Positions 1 through 6,028 of a stretch of DNA of 15,151 bases are shown here, piece after piece. The notes beneath the pieces are model-generated. The model was given only the letters and a program-made list of their open reading frames with translations. It searched no databases and was not told the DNA's origin. Where the stretch lies: assembly GCA_039805565.1 (NCBI GenBank), contig JBDLTZ010000312.1, forward strand, positions 1-15,151, written 5' to 3'. The position numbers were made by a program, and so were the translations under genes. Origin of the DNA: CALJIC01 sp039805565 (GTDB lineage Bacteria; Chloroflexota; Chloroflexia; Chloroflexales; Roseiflexaceae). Positions within the stretch are counted from its first letter, which is position 1; every line of letters starts with the position of its first letter.

Positions 1-2
1 GT

Positions 3-65
3 TTCGAGATCGCCTGCGGGCTCCACAACCTCCGCTGCAACTATCGTCTCACCCACCTTGCCTAA
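3..65 (+). CDS. C-terminal tail of a probable DDE transposase (truncated by window edge)
   Basis: Frame 3 is open from the first base to a TAA at 63-65 and encodes 20 residues containing ACGLHNLR followed by a basic stretch. A Cys/Ala-x-LHN-hydrophobic-Arg pattern close to the C-terminus is typical of IS5/DDE_Tnp_4-type transposases, where it lies just beyond the last catalytic acidic residue. Only the tail is present, so no catalytic residue can be checked. No clear terminal inverted repeat can be demonstrated, because the other end of the element is not in the window. The call rests on a short motif and could be wrong. Confidence 0.45.
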   Translation, partial: FEIACGLHNLRCNYRLTHLA

Positions 66-140
66 CCCCAATGAAACCGTAGGGACCATCCGTTCACAAC
101 CCTTATTTCCGTTCAAGCCTAATGGATAGAGCGATCAAGC

Positions 141-325
141 GATGCAGGAAAGCGGGCTGCGGCTCTTGGAGTCTTGAACCCGTACCACGAGCGCGGCTGC
201 ACCATCGACTAGTTCCAGCACGCGCTGACACTCTGCGACACCCACGCCGCTACACGGTAACAGAAGTATTTGCTCCAGATTTACTCCGCTCTCGAAGCGA
301 TAACGCACAAAAAGGCAATTAGAAC
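141..325 (+). pseudogene. Possible decayed coding remnant, function unknown
   Basis: Frame 3 reads as protein-like sequence interrupted by stops at 204-206 (TAG) and 246-248 (TAA), and ends at a TAG near 330. Between the stops it gives stretches such as FQHALTLCDTHAATR and QKYLLQIYSALEAITHKK, which have natural-looking helix composition unlike the basic or proline-rich text of the other frames. No family is recognised. An overlapping open frame at 122-322 in frame 2 has arginine-rich, low-information composition and no ribosome binding site, so it is not called. This is a weak, composition-based call. Confidence 0.22.
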
Positions 326-326
326 A

Positions 327-349
327 CCCTAGACCAAAACGGTCTAGGG
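327..349 (-). terminator. Strong hairpin, probable tRNA-Phe transcript terminator
   Basis: A perfect 9-bp stem, CCCTAGACC (327-335) and GGTCTAGGG (341-349), encloses a 5-nt loop. On the minus strand it lies about 20 nt beyond the encoded CCA of the tRNA-Phe fragment and is followed by AT-rich sequence running into a T run at about 310-315. It therefore suits a terminator for a minus-strand tRNA. On the plus strand only a short T-rich run follows. Confidence 0.55.
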
Positions 350-358
350 CTTTCTAAT

Positions 359-370
359 GCAGTATACTGC
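359..370. repeat. 12-bp perfect palindrome next to the tRNA fragment
   Basis: GCAGTATACTGC reads identically on both strands and abuts the encoded CCA of the tRNA remnant. It lies on the predicted chromosomal side of the attachment site. It may be a protein-binding site or chance. Confidence 0.35.
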
Positions 371-371
371 G

Positions 372-421
372 TGGTGCCAGGGACCGGGCACGATCCGGTG
401 ACCTCGTGTTTTTCAGACACG
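372..421 (-). other. 3' half of tRNA-Phe(GAA), probable attachment-site (att) scar
   Basis: Read on the minus strand, 421 to 372 folds as the 3' half of a tRNA. There is an anticodon arm of CGTGT, loop CTGAAAA (anticodon GAA, Phe) and ACACG, then a 5-nt variable region AGGTC. A T arm follows with a 5-bp stem ACCGG/CCGGT and a 7-nt loop, then an acceptor strand CCCTGGC, discriminator A and an encoded CCA. No matching D arm or 5' acceptor strand (GCCAGGG expected) is found upstream at 422-450, so this is a fragment. The T loop ATCGTGC lacks the usual T54 and A58, another sign of decay. Duplication of a tRNA 3' half is the known product of tyrosine-recombinase integration. The fragment's orientation puts the element to the right. 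Confidence 0.6.
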
Positions 422-547
422 GACAGGCAGAGCCGTGGGAGGCTTTCTACCGCTTCCCAGCGCGCAAAAGCCAATCTGGCTCCCGGCATTAGTGGGGCCA
501 TTTTTGGATGGTTTGGAGTACGAACCCCCACAGAATCTCCCACAATT

Positions 548-552
548 GGAGG
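548..552 (+). promoter_or_regulatory. Ribosome binding site deciding the start at 559
   Basis: GGAGG lies 6 nt upstream of ATG 559. An in-frame ATG at 508 has no such site, and the extra 17 residues it would add do not look conserved. Confidence 0.7.
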
Positions 553-558
553 TGCAGC

Positions 559-3057
559 ATGAGCACCTCCACAGCCCGCCTCACTGAGCTCCACTGCCAA
601 CAATTGGCCGCCTCGGCAATCGCTGATAACCTCATCGCGGCGCGCGGCTACCGCTCGATCGCCCCTGGCGCCGCCCAGGAAGTGCTCGACCTCGCTGGCG
701 GCGGCTTCAGTCGCGACCTGCTCCGGCGCATCCTCCACAACGGCGCCCTGGCCTTCCCGATCTACCGGCTCGGGGATCCCAAGCCCTACACCTGGGTGCT
801 GCGGCCCGAGCTGCCGCGTCACACTGACGACGGCAAAGTCATCAAGTACGAGTGGCCGCGCAGCGTACCGAATGTCTTCGACGTCCTGCCCGCCTACCGC
901 GATGTGCTCGGTGACCCTTCAGTGCCGCTGTGGCTCACCGAGGGCGCGAAGAAGGCCGACGCGCTGGCGAGCGCGTTCGGTGAGCAGATTGTACCCATCA
1001 ACCTCAACGGCGTCTACGGCTGGCGCACCCGTAATGACAAAGGTGGCAAAACCGCGCTCAGCGACTTCGAACTCATCGCGTGGGAGGGTCGGCAGGTCGT
1101 CATCGCACCAGACGGCGACGTCAAAGAAAACCCCAACGTCCTCCACGCCGTCCAGCGCCTCGGCCGACTGCTCATGGCACGCTACGGCGTCGCCGAGCTG
1201 CTGGTGTGCTATCTGCCCCAGCCGCGCGGCGCCCCCAAGCTCGGCGTCGATGACTACCTCGCGGCCGGGCACACGCCGCAGGACCTGCAGTCGCACCTGG
1301 TGCCGCTCGGCGCCGCCGCCAGTGGCGCACGCATCCCCTACATGACCCACCCGGCCACAGGGACGAAGCTGTTCCTCCCGGCCGGCTACGACGTGCGCGA
1401 CAAGACCGTCGTCCAGCTCGACGATCAGGGCCATGCCCGGCGCATCTATTCTGGCGCGCTGCTCGCCACCGAGACCGGCGTGGATCTCGTGTCCCGTGAG
1501 CACACCGCGACGATCGCCTGGAACGGGCGAGGGGCCTTCCACGGCGAGCTGACCGTGCCGTTCACCGCGCTGAGCGACTCACGCTCCTTCAGCGCGCTCG
1601 TCGGAGGCGCGGGCGCCGCGCTCGGCCCACAGAACCTCAAGTCGGTGATGCAGTTCCTGGTCGAGTTCATCCAGGAGAACCGTGATGCCTTGCCGCACCG
1701 CGCCCACGCCGACCGGCTTGGACTGGTCGACGGCGGGCTGGTGACGCCAGCCGGCGCGGTGGGGTTCGCCGAAGACGTGCGCTACATCGGTCGGCCCAGA
1801 GTCACGGTTGGGAGCGATGCAGATGCCTACCCTGAGGCTATTCGCGCGATGCTCGGCTGGCAGGACTCGTGGGTGCCGTGGCTGGTACTCGGGCTGAGCC
1901 TGGCGGCGCCGGCGATCGCCCGCCTTCGCCTGCGGCGTAATCCGGTGCTGTACCTCTCTGGCTCGTCAGGCAGCGGTAAAACGACGCTTGCTCAGTTCGC
2001 CACTGGCTGCTGGGGCGACCCGACCAGGCACCCGCTGCGGATCGAGTCGGGCCGTACGACGCCGGCGGGCATCTTCCAGACTCTGGAGGGGCTCGGCGGC
2101 CTGCCGGCGCTCGTGGATGAGGCCCACACGGTGCCCGAGCCAAAGCGCCTGGAAACGGCCTGCTACGGCTTCGCGAACGGGCAGCGCTACACCACCGGCG
2201 GTGTGGACGGCAAGGCGCGCGGCGGCGACGTCCTTCACGGCGCGCTGCTCCTCGCCGGCGAGGCTCTGCCTGAGTTCAGGCACGCTGGCTCACACCTGCG
2301 CGTCCTGTGGGTCGATGCTGGCGCTCACCTGCCACTCGGTGCGGAAGCCCGTACCCCGCTCGGCGGCACGCGAGCGCAGGTGCTGGAGCGAGCCTGGGAC
2401 GTTGGCGGCGGGCTGTTCGGAAAGGCCATCGCCGAGCGGATGTGGTCCGACTGGCCGAGCTACGTGACGATGGTGCGTGCGCTCGAGAAAGACCCCGCGT
2501 TCGAACCCCTCGGACCGTGGCGTGAGCCGCTCGCTGCAGTTGCCGCCGCCATCCAGCTGACGTTCATCCATCTCGGCATCACGACGGCGCAGCTCCCTGG
2601 TGGCGCCAGCTGGGTCGGGCAGCTGCTGTGCGCCTGGTCGACGATCCTCACCGCCGGGCACAGTGACCACGCCCCTGCCTCCGAGGCGTGGGAGTCGCTG
2701 GTGACGTTTCTCGCCCAGGGACGCCGGCACGATGACGGGGAATGGGTCGAGACGAAGACCGGCGATCGCTATCACCGGCCCTCCACGTGGCAGTGGATCG
2801 AGGCCGACCGCGGTGGCGGCGTCATCGCGTGCCGCAAGCCCGGGGAAAGCGTCTGGCGGGTGCTTACGCGCACGCCGCAATTCGTCGAGCGCATGGGTGC
2901 GAGTGCAGTGCAGCTCCATGGCCAAACCTGGATGAAAGACGGGCTCATCCTTCCTGGTAAGGAAGGCAAGTCCACCGATTTCCAGCGCGTGTACCCACAG
3001 GGTGGCGTGCGCGTGCTGCTGGTCCCTGATGAGAAGCTTACAACCTGGGGCGAGTAG
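559..3057 (+). CDS. DUF3854-DUF927 primase/helicase-like ATPase (832 aa)
   Basis: A large cytoplasmic protein with no signal peptide or membrane segment, likely to act in replication of the element. The N-terminal part carries Toprim-like features of DUF3854: LWLTEGAKK around residues 124-132 (acidic Glu128), APDGDV at 183-188 (Asp185, Asp187), and KLGVDDYL at 227-234. The middle and C-terminal part fits a DUF927 P-loop module: Walker A GSSGSGKTT at 468-476 and Walker B LPALVDEAH at 515-523, with a likely sensor region around 560-590 (GGDVLHGALLLAGE). Proteins of this type occur in phages, plasmids and integrative elements and are annotated as primase/helicase-like; the exact reaction is inferred. 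The start at 559 is chosen for its GGAGG. The downstream spacer holds iteron-like repeats. A role in defence or conjugation is not excluded. Confidence 0.82.
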   Translation: MSTSTARLTELHCQQLAASAIADNLIAARGYRSIAPGAAQEVLDLAGGGFSRDLLRRILHNGALAFPIYRLGDPKPYTWVLRPELPRHTDDGKVIKYEWPRSVPNVFDVLPAYRDVLGDPSVPLWLTEGAKKADALASAFGEQIVPINLNGVYGWRTRNDKGGKTALSDFELIAWEGRQVVIAPDGDVKENPNVLHAVQRLGRLLMARYGVAELLVCYLPQPRGAPKLGVDDYLAAGHTPQDLQSHLVPLGAAASGARIPYMTHPATGTKLFLPAGYDVRDKTVVQLDDQGHARRIYSGALLATETGVDLVSREHTATIAWNGRGAFHGELTVPFTALSDSRSFSALVGGAGAALGPQNLKSVMQFLVEFIQENRDALPHRAHADRLGLVDGGLVTPAGAVGFAEDVRYIGRPRVTVGSDADAYPEAIRAMLGWQDSWVPWLVLGLSLAAPAIARLRLRRNPVLYLSGSSGSGKTTLAQFATGCWGDPTRHPLRIESGRTTPAGIFQTLEGLGGLPALVDEAHTVPEPKRLETACYGFANGQRYTTGGVDGKARGGDVLHGALLLAGEALPEFRHAGSHLRVLWVDAGAHLPLGAEARTPLGGTRAQVLERAWDVGGGLFGKAIAERMWSDWPSYVTMVRALEKDPAFEPLGPWREPLAAVAAAIQLTFIHLGITTAQLPGGASWVGQLLCAWSTILTAGHSDHAPASEAWESLVTFLAQGRRHDDGEWVETKTGDRYHRPSTWQWIEADRGGGVIACRKPGESVWRVLTRTPQFVERMGASAVQLHGQTWMKDGLILPGKEGKSTDFQRVYPQGGVRVLLVPDEKLTTWGE

Positions 3058-3359
3058 CAGCGCTACGCACGCAACCGGGTGATCGGAGAGGTGCTACACG
3101 TGTTTGTGGCATCAGGACGCCGTATACCTTCCCCCGTTGCACCTGTAGCATCGGCGCGGGCCGCCGATCATGGCCTCCGCGGCATTCGAAGGGTGCTGGG
3201 CCATAGGACAGATTCGCTGTGCTACAGGTGCTACAGGTGTCTTGGATGACGATCTACGGCAAGGGAAAGCCTTAAAAGCACGTTGCACCAGATGGTAGCA
3301 CCAGGAAGCACGGCGGTTGCGCGCAGGCAATCGCACTGAATACATACGGAAGATAGCCG
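3058..3359 (+). repeat. Spacer with iteron-like TGCTACAGG repeats
   Basis: This gene-free stretch holds GTGCTACACGTG at 3091-3102, an inverted GCACCTGTAGCA at 3139-3150, and two tandem copies of TGCTACAGG at 3220-3228 and 3230-3238, with a further GTAGCACC at 3295-3302. The spacing is irregular, but the same core occurs five times in about 210 bp. Its place directly behind a primase/helicase-type gene suits replication iterons or an operator for the following HTH protein. GGAAG at 3348-3352 serves as ribosome binding site for the gene at 3360. No convincing promoter or terminator is seen. Confidence 0.45.
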
Positions 3360-4364
3360 ATGACTCTCCAGACCGCCACCACGCCCCTGGCCAATGCCCC
3401 GCAGGCCCGTCAGGACGTCGAAGTTCACGCCATCGAGCGCCAGCAGCGCCGCTTTGGCGTCATCTCACTGCTCGCGATTGTCGTGTCGTTCGTCCACATG
3501 GGCGCTGCGCTGACGCTGTTCAGCGGCCCGAGCTGGTACGAGGTCGGCGCGGCGCTGGCGATGACCGCGCTCGTCGACGTGGCCACCTGGGCCATCGCGG
3601 AGTACCACCACTATGCGCAGCGCCGGCGCCTGGCGCGCTCGCGCTGGGTGCAGGTGCTGTTCGGCGTGGCCCTGGCGATCTCGATGACGCTCAACGGTGC
3701 CTACCTCCACGCGCACCGGCCGGCGCCGGCGGATCTCCCGGAGTGGCTGAGCATCGGCGTGGCTGTCGCGTTCGCGCTGTTCGTGCCGATGTTGATCGGG
3801 GTCGCGGCCCTGGTGCGCGGCGAGCTGGAGGACGACCGGCTGCGCGTCCAGCAGCAGGCGAGCATTGTGGTCCAGGAGCGCGCCGAGCTGGAGCAGCTGC
3901 GCGACGACTACGAGCGCCTGCGCGAGGATCGGCTCGCGCTGGTGGCAGACCGGCAACGGCTCCTGACCGATGCGCACGACGTCGCGCAGCTGCGCGCGGA
4001 GCTTGCGCAGCAGGAGGCGCGCGTTGCGCAGAGCGAGCAGGAGCGTGCGCAGTTCGCCGACGAGGCGGCCCAGTTTCGTGCGGTGCTTGCGCAGGCCGCG
4101 CAGGACATCGCGCAGCGGGACGACGCGCTTGCGCTGGCTCGCGCAGAAGGTGCGCGCCAGGAGGGGCTCCTTGCGCAGATCCGCGCCGAGCTGGCGCGGG
4201 TGCAGGAGGAGCGTGCGCAGGTTGCGCAGCCGGGTGAGCTCGACGTGCTGGCGATTGCGCGCCGCCTGCGCGACCTGGGGGTGCCCTCGCGCGAGGCTGC
4301 GCAGCTGGTGGGGATGGCCGAGTCGACACTGCGCAACCGGCTCAAGCAGGCGGAGGCGGCGTAG
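3360..4364 (+). CDS. Membrane protein with long coiled coil and C-terminal HTH (334 aa)
   Basis: No named family is recognised with certainty. Four hydrophobic helices can be seen at about residues 32-54, 61-83, 97-119 and 130-152, an arrangement reminiscent of plasmid-transfer DUF2637-type membrane proteins. They are followed by an alanine/glutamine/glutamate-rich coiled coil of about 130 residues (155-285). A short C-terminal domain at about 292-332 reads as a helix-turn-helix: a LAIARRLRDLGVPSREAAQL helix pair followed by GMAESTLRNRLKQ. The protein could thus tether DNA to the membrane, for example in segregation or replication. GGAAG lies 7 nt before the ATG. It follows the DUF927 gene on the same strand, 302 bp away, and converges on the HNH gene with only 10 bp between them. 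Function is inference from architecture. Confidence 0.75.
   Translation: MTLQTATTPLANAPQARQDVEVHAIERQQRRFGVISLLAIVVSFVHMGAALTLFSGPSWYEVGAALAMTALVDVATWAIAEYHHYAQRRRLARSRWVQVLFGVALAISMTLNGAYLHAHRPAPADLPEWLSIGVAVAFALFVPMLIGVAALVRGELEDDRLRVQQQASIVVQERAELEQLRDDYERLREDRLALVADRQRLLTDAHDVAQLRAELAQQEARVAQSEQERAQFADEAAQFRAVLAQAAQDIAQRDDALALARAEGARQEGLLAQIRAELARVQEERAQVAQPGELDVLAIARRLRDLGVPSREAAQLVGMAESTLRNRLKQAEAA
3970..4335 (+). repeat. Recurrent TGCGCA palindromes within the coiled-coil coding region
   Basis: The palindromic hexamer TGCGCA recurs about ten times in some 360 bp, mostly as TGCGCAG encoding Ala-Gln in the coiled coil. The heptad composition explains much of it, but several other codons would also give Ala-Gln. 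Confidence 0.4.
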
Positions 4365-4374
4365 GAGTACGGTG

Positions 4375-4833
4375 TCAGCTCTCGGAAGGCTCGCTATCTG
4401 CCGGCACCCTGGAGGGGGGATGTTCGCCTACCGCATACAGCACCCGACGCAGGTTCACGAGGCCCTCACGGTTCAGGCGCAGCGCAGCGACCGTGGCCCG
4501 GCCACTGGGGGTCAATCCGACGATGGTGCTGTAGTCGTCGTTCCAAGCAAAGTGATCGTCCCAGCGGTGTTGTCGTGGGTGAAACAGCGGCACGACATCC
4601 CCGGTCAACGGGTCGCGGTCGGTCACCTTGTTGTACTTGTGGTTGTTGCAGCCCTGACAGGAGAGCGCCAGGTTGTCCAGAACTGTCAGCCCGCCTCGGT
4701 TCCGTGGAACGATGTGCTCGACCGAAAACGACTGCGTCGCGAAGCGCGCTTGGCTTCGGCAGTACTCGCAGCAGCTGCGTGCGCGCGAGTTGACCTGCGC
4801 GCGGAGCTCGGCGTCTGGGCGCTCATCAGACAT
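4375..4833 (-). CDS. HNH endonuclease (152 aa)
   Basis: A metal-dependent HNH-type DNA nuclease. The zinc-binding and catalytic pattern is complete: Cys22-x2-Cys25, then FSVEHIVPRNRGG with His40, LDNLALSC with Asn54 and Cys59, and CNNHK with Cys62, Asn63 and Lys66. The C-terminal half (VPLFHPRQHRWDDHF, LTPSGRATVAALRLNREG) matches the conserved tail of the stand-alone HNH proteins common in cyanobacteria and Chloroflexota, so the gene looks full length and intact. Its ATG at 4833 overlaps the stop of the upstream small gene by 8 nt, so the two are translationally coupled. The substrate is unknown. A nuclease of a toxin or defence pair is possible, but that is inference. Confidence 0.88.
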   Translation of the reverse strand: MSDERPDAELRAQVNSRARSCCEYCRSQARFATQSFSVEHIVPRNRGGLTVLDNLALSCQGCNNHKYNKVTDRDPLTGDVVPLFHPRQHRWDDHFAWNDDYSTIVGLTPSGRATVAALRLNREGLVNLRRVLYAVGEHPPSRVPADSEPSES

Positions 4834-5221
4834 GCGGCGGTGGCTGGATGCCGAGCGAGAGCAGCAGGTTGCTCAGCGATGTGCCACGGAGCGCGGCAAG
4901 CTGTGCCAGCGCGGCCGCCCGCTCTGCGTCAAACTGCTCGACCTGGTCGGTCACGGCCAGCAGCTCGGCGTGTTCCGCTGGCGTCAGCGTCTCTTGCCGC
5001 CGGCGCTCTACCAGCTCATCAAGTCGCTGCTGGGTGGCAGGCGGCAGACCAGCCCCGATTCTTTGGAGCAGCTCTGCCTCGTCGTGCGGAAGGCTGGGCG
5101 CAACCCGTGCTGCCCGGAGCGCGACCACTTGCGCGACAAAGCGGTCCAGCTCATCTGGCTTGAGCTGTTCGACGGCCCGCAGGAGCTGATCCTGCGAGGC
5201 TTCCACCTGGATTACGGGCAT
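4826..5221 (-). CDS. Small helical partner of the HNH nuclease (131 aa, unknown function)
   Basis: A soluble, mostly helical, Leu/Glu/Ala-rich protein. Its recognisable signature is a run of segments: LKPDELDRFVAQVVALRA near the N-terminus, a central AELLQRIGAGLPPATQQRLDEL, then LTPAEHAELLAVTDQVEQFD, and a C-terminal LAALRGTSLSNLLLSLGI. From memory, proteins of this pattern occur directly upstream of HNH genes like the one here in cyanobacteria and Chloroflexota, with the function unassigned. The start is taken at 5221 because AGGAGG at 5231-5236 sits 9 nt upstream of it, whereas the in-frame ATG at 5230 abuts that site. The stop overlaps the HNH start by 8 nt. It may be an inhibitor, a specificity factor or an antitoxin. 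Confidence 0.78.
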   Translation of the reverse strand: MPVIQVEASQDQLLRAVEQLKPDELDRFVAQVVALRAARVAPSLPHDEAELLQRIGAGLPPATQQRLDELVERRRQETLTPAEHAELLAVTDQVEQFDAERAAALAQLAALRGTSLSNLLLSLGIQPPPHV

Positions 5222-5230
5222 AGCGCACAT

Positions 5231-5236
5231 CCTCCT
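5231..5236 (-). promoter_or_regulatory. Ribosome binding site deciding the start at 5221
   Basis: On the minus strand AGGAGG is placed 9 nt before ATG 5221 and 0 nt before the in-frame ATG 5230, so the shorter start is preferred. Confidence 0.65.
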
Positions 5237-5437
5237 GGCGAAATTGTAGCATGGCCCAGCGGGGTGTGCAGAGGTTCTCTGTACGTGCGCCTGAACATCA
5301 GCCCTTCATACACGTTGTCGAGCCACGGTGAGGTGGCGGCATACTGCGCAGCAGCCGCGCAACCGTGCGCACCCCACGTGCTCGCCGGGGTAGCGGCAGC
5401 GCGACCGGCCGCTATCCGCGTCCCACGCGACGCAGTG

Positions 5438-5731
5438 CTAGCCGCGCCCGTGGTGATGTGCCACGTGCCCTTTCCCATGCTCAGTGGGTGGCGGCACTGC
5501 CTGACCTGCCCGGAGGGCGTAACAGTACTGAACCATGTCCGTGTTGGCGCGCGATCTCCCCGTAATCAAGAGGAGCTCGTCGTGCACATGACCGCGCTCG
5601 GCGGACAGGATACGCCACTCCTGCTCATCCGTGTAAGCACCCGCCTGCATCCGGCGTACCAGGTCCAGGTATTCCTCAGCGAGCACCATCAGTCGGCCGC
5701 GCTGCTGCGCATCCAGGTCATCGATCGACAT
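5438..5731 (-). CDS. Small hypothetical protein (97 aa)
   Basis: No family is recognised. The first 60 residues are mixed-charge and helical (MSIDDLDAQQRGRLMVLAEE, then YLDLVRRMQAGAYTDEQEW), with a C-terminal stretch rich in Gly and His (EHGKGHVAHHHGRG). A strong AAAGGAGG at 5741-5748 lies 9 nt upstream of the ATG, the best evidence that it is translated. It reads in the same direction as the small partner and HNH genes, 216 bp ahead of them, and may share their transcript. It has no membrane segment. A frameshifted C-terminus is possible, because the last 20 residues are of lower complexity. Confidence 0.5.
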   Translation of the reverse strand: MSIDDLDAQQRGRLMVLAEEYLDLVRRMQAGAYTDEQEWRILSAERGHVHDELLLITGRSRANTDMVQYCYALRAGQAVPPPTEHGKGHVAHHHGRG

Positions 5732-5900
5732 TCGCTGCGCCCTCCTTTGGTATCTCGCACGGGCTGGTACCAGGTAGCAGTAGCGCTCGGTTACAGTGCC
5801 GCACGCACCACCTGGGCACCGAACACGCGTGCGGATGGAATCTATGCGAGCAGGCCGGGCCTGTCAAGCGCCAGCCTCCGTCCATGCATCTCCAGGCATC

Positions 5901-5945
5901 GATGTTCGCCCTGACGTTCGCCCGATGTTCGCCCGATGTTCGCCT
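5901..5945 (+). repeat. Tandem 11-12 bp repeat array (GATGTTCGCCC)
   Basis: Four consecutive units read GATGTTCGCCC (5901-5911), TGACGTTCGCCC (5912-5923), GATGTTCGCCC (5924-5934) and GATGTTCGCCT (5935-5945). A period near one helical turn means a protein could bind all units on one face of the DNA. The array lies in the 297-bp spacer between the divergent 97-aa gene and the replication-relaxation gene, ending 83 bp before the latter's ATG. This suggests an iteron array or operator. The rest of the spacer shows no further clear signal, except AGGA at 6017-6020 as a weak ribosome binding site. Confidence 0.6.
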
Positions 5946-6028
5946 GGTGAGCGCAGGAGGCTTCCGCCCCGTTCTGATGCCCAAAACCGCCTCTCGCCGA
6001 GCCCGCGCCATTCTATAGGAAACAACCG

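Noticed and set aside
499..552. Second tRNA-like stretch (a TACGAACCC-type T-arm pattern)
   Set aside because: The flanking bases do not form a 5-bp T stem or an acceptor strand on either strand.
508..558. Longer N-terminus for the DUF3854-DUF927 protein
   Set aside because: ATG 508 has no ribosome binding site, while ATG 559 has GGAGG 6 nt upstream.
371..562. A 63-codon plus-strand frame starting next to the tRNA fragment
   Set aside because: It is largely the antisense of the tRNA-Phe 3' half, and it overlaps the real start of the DUF3854-DUF927 gene.
3691..4329. Long minus-strand frame rich in Ala, Arg and Pro
   Set aside because: It is antisense to the coiled-coil gene. The long open frame is a by-product of GC-rich repetitive codons.
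5212..5478. 88-codon minus-strand frame between the 97-aa gene and the small partner
   Set aside because: No ribosome binding site, low-complexity Ala/Thr/Gly composition, and overlap with both flanking genes.
5820..5833. SOS-box-like CGAACACGCGTGCG
   Set aside because: One half-site departs from CGAAC-N4-GTTCG, and no SOS-type gene is adjacent. The resemblance is too weak.
4673..5914. A 413-codon plus-strand frame
   Set aside because: It lies antisense to the HNH, small-partner and 97-aa genes, lacks a ribosome binding site, and its translation has the composition of a shadow.
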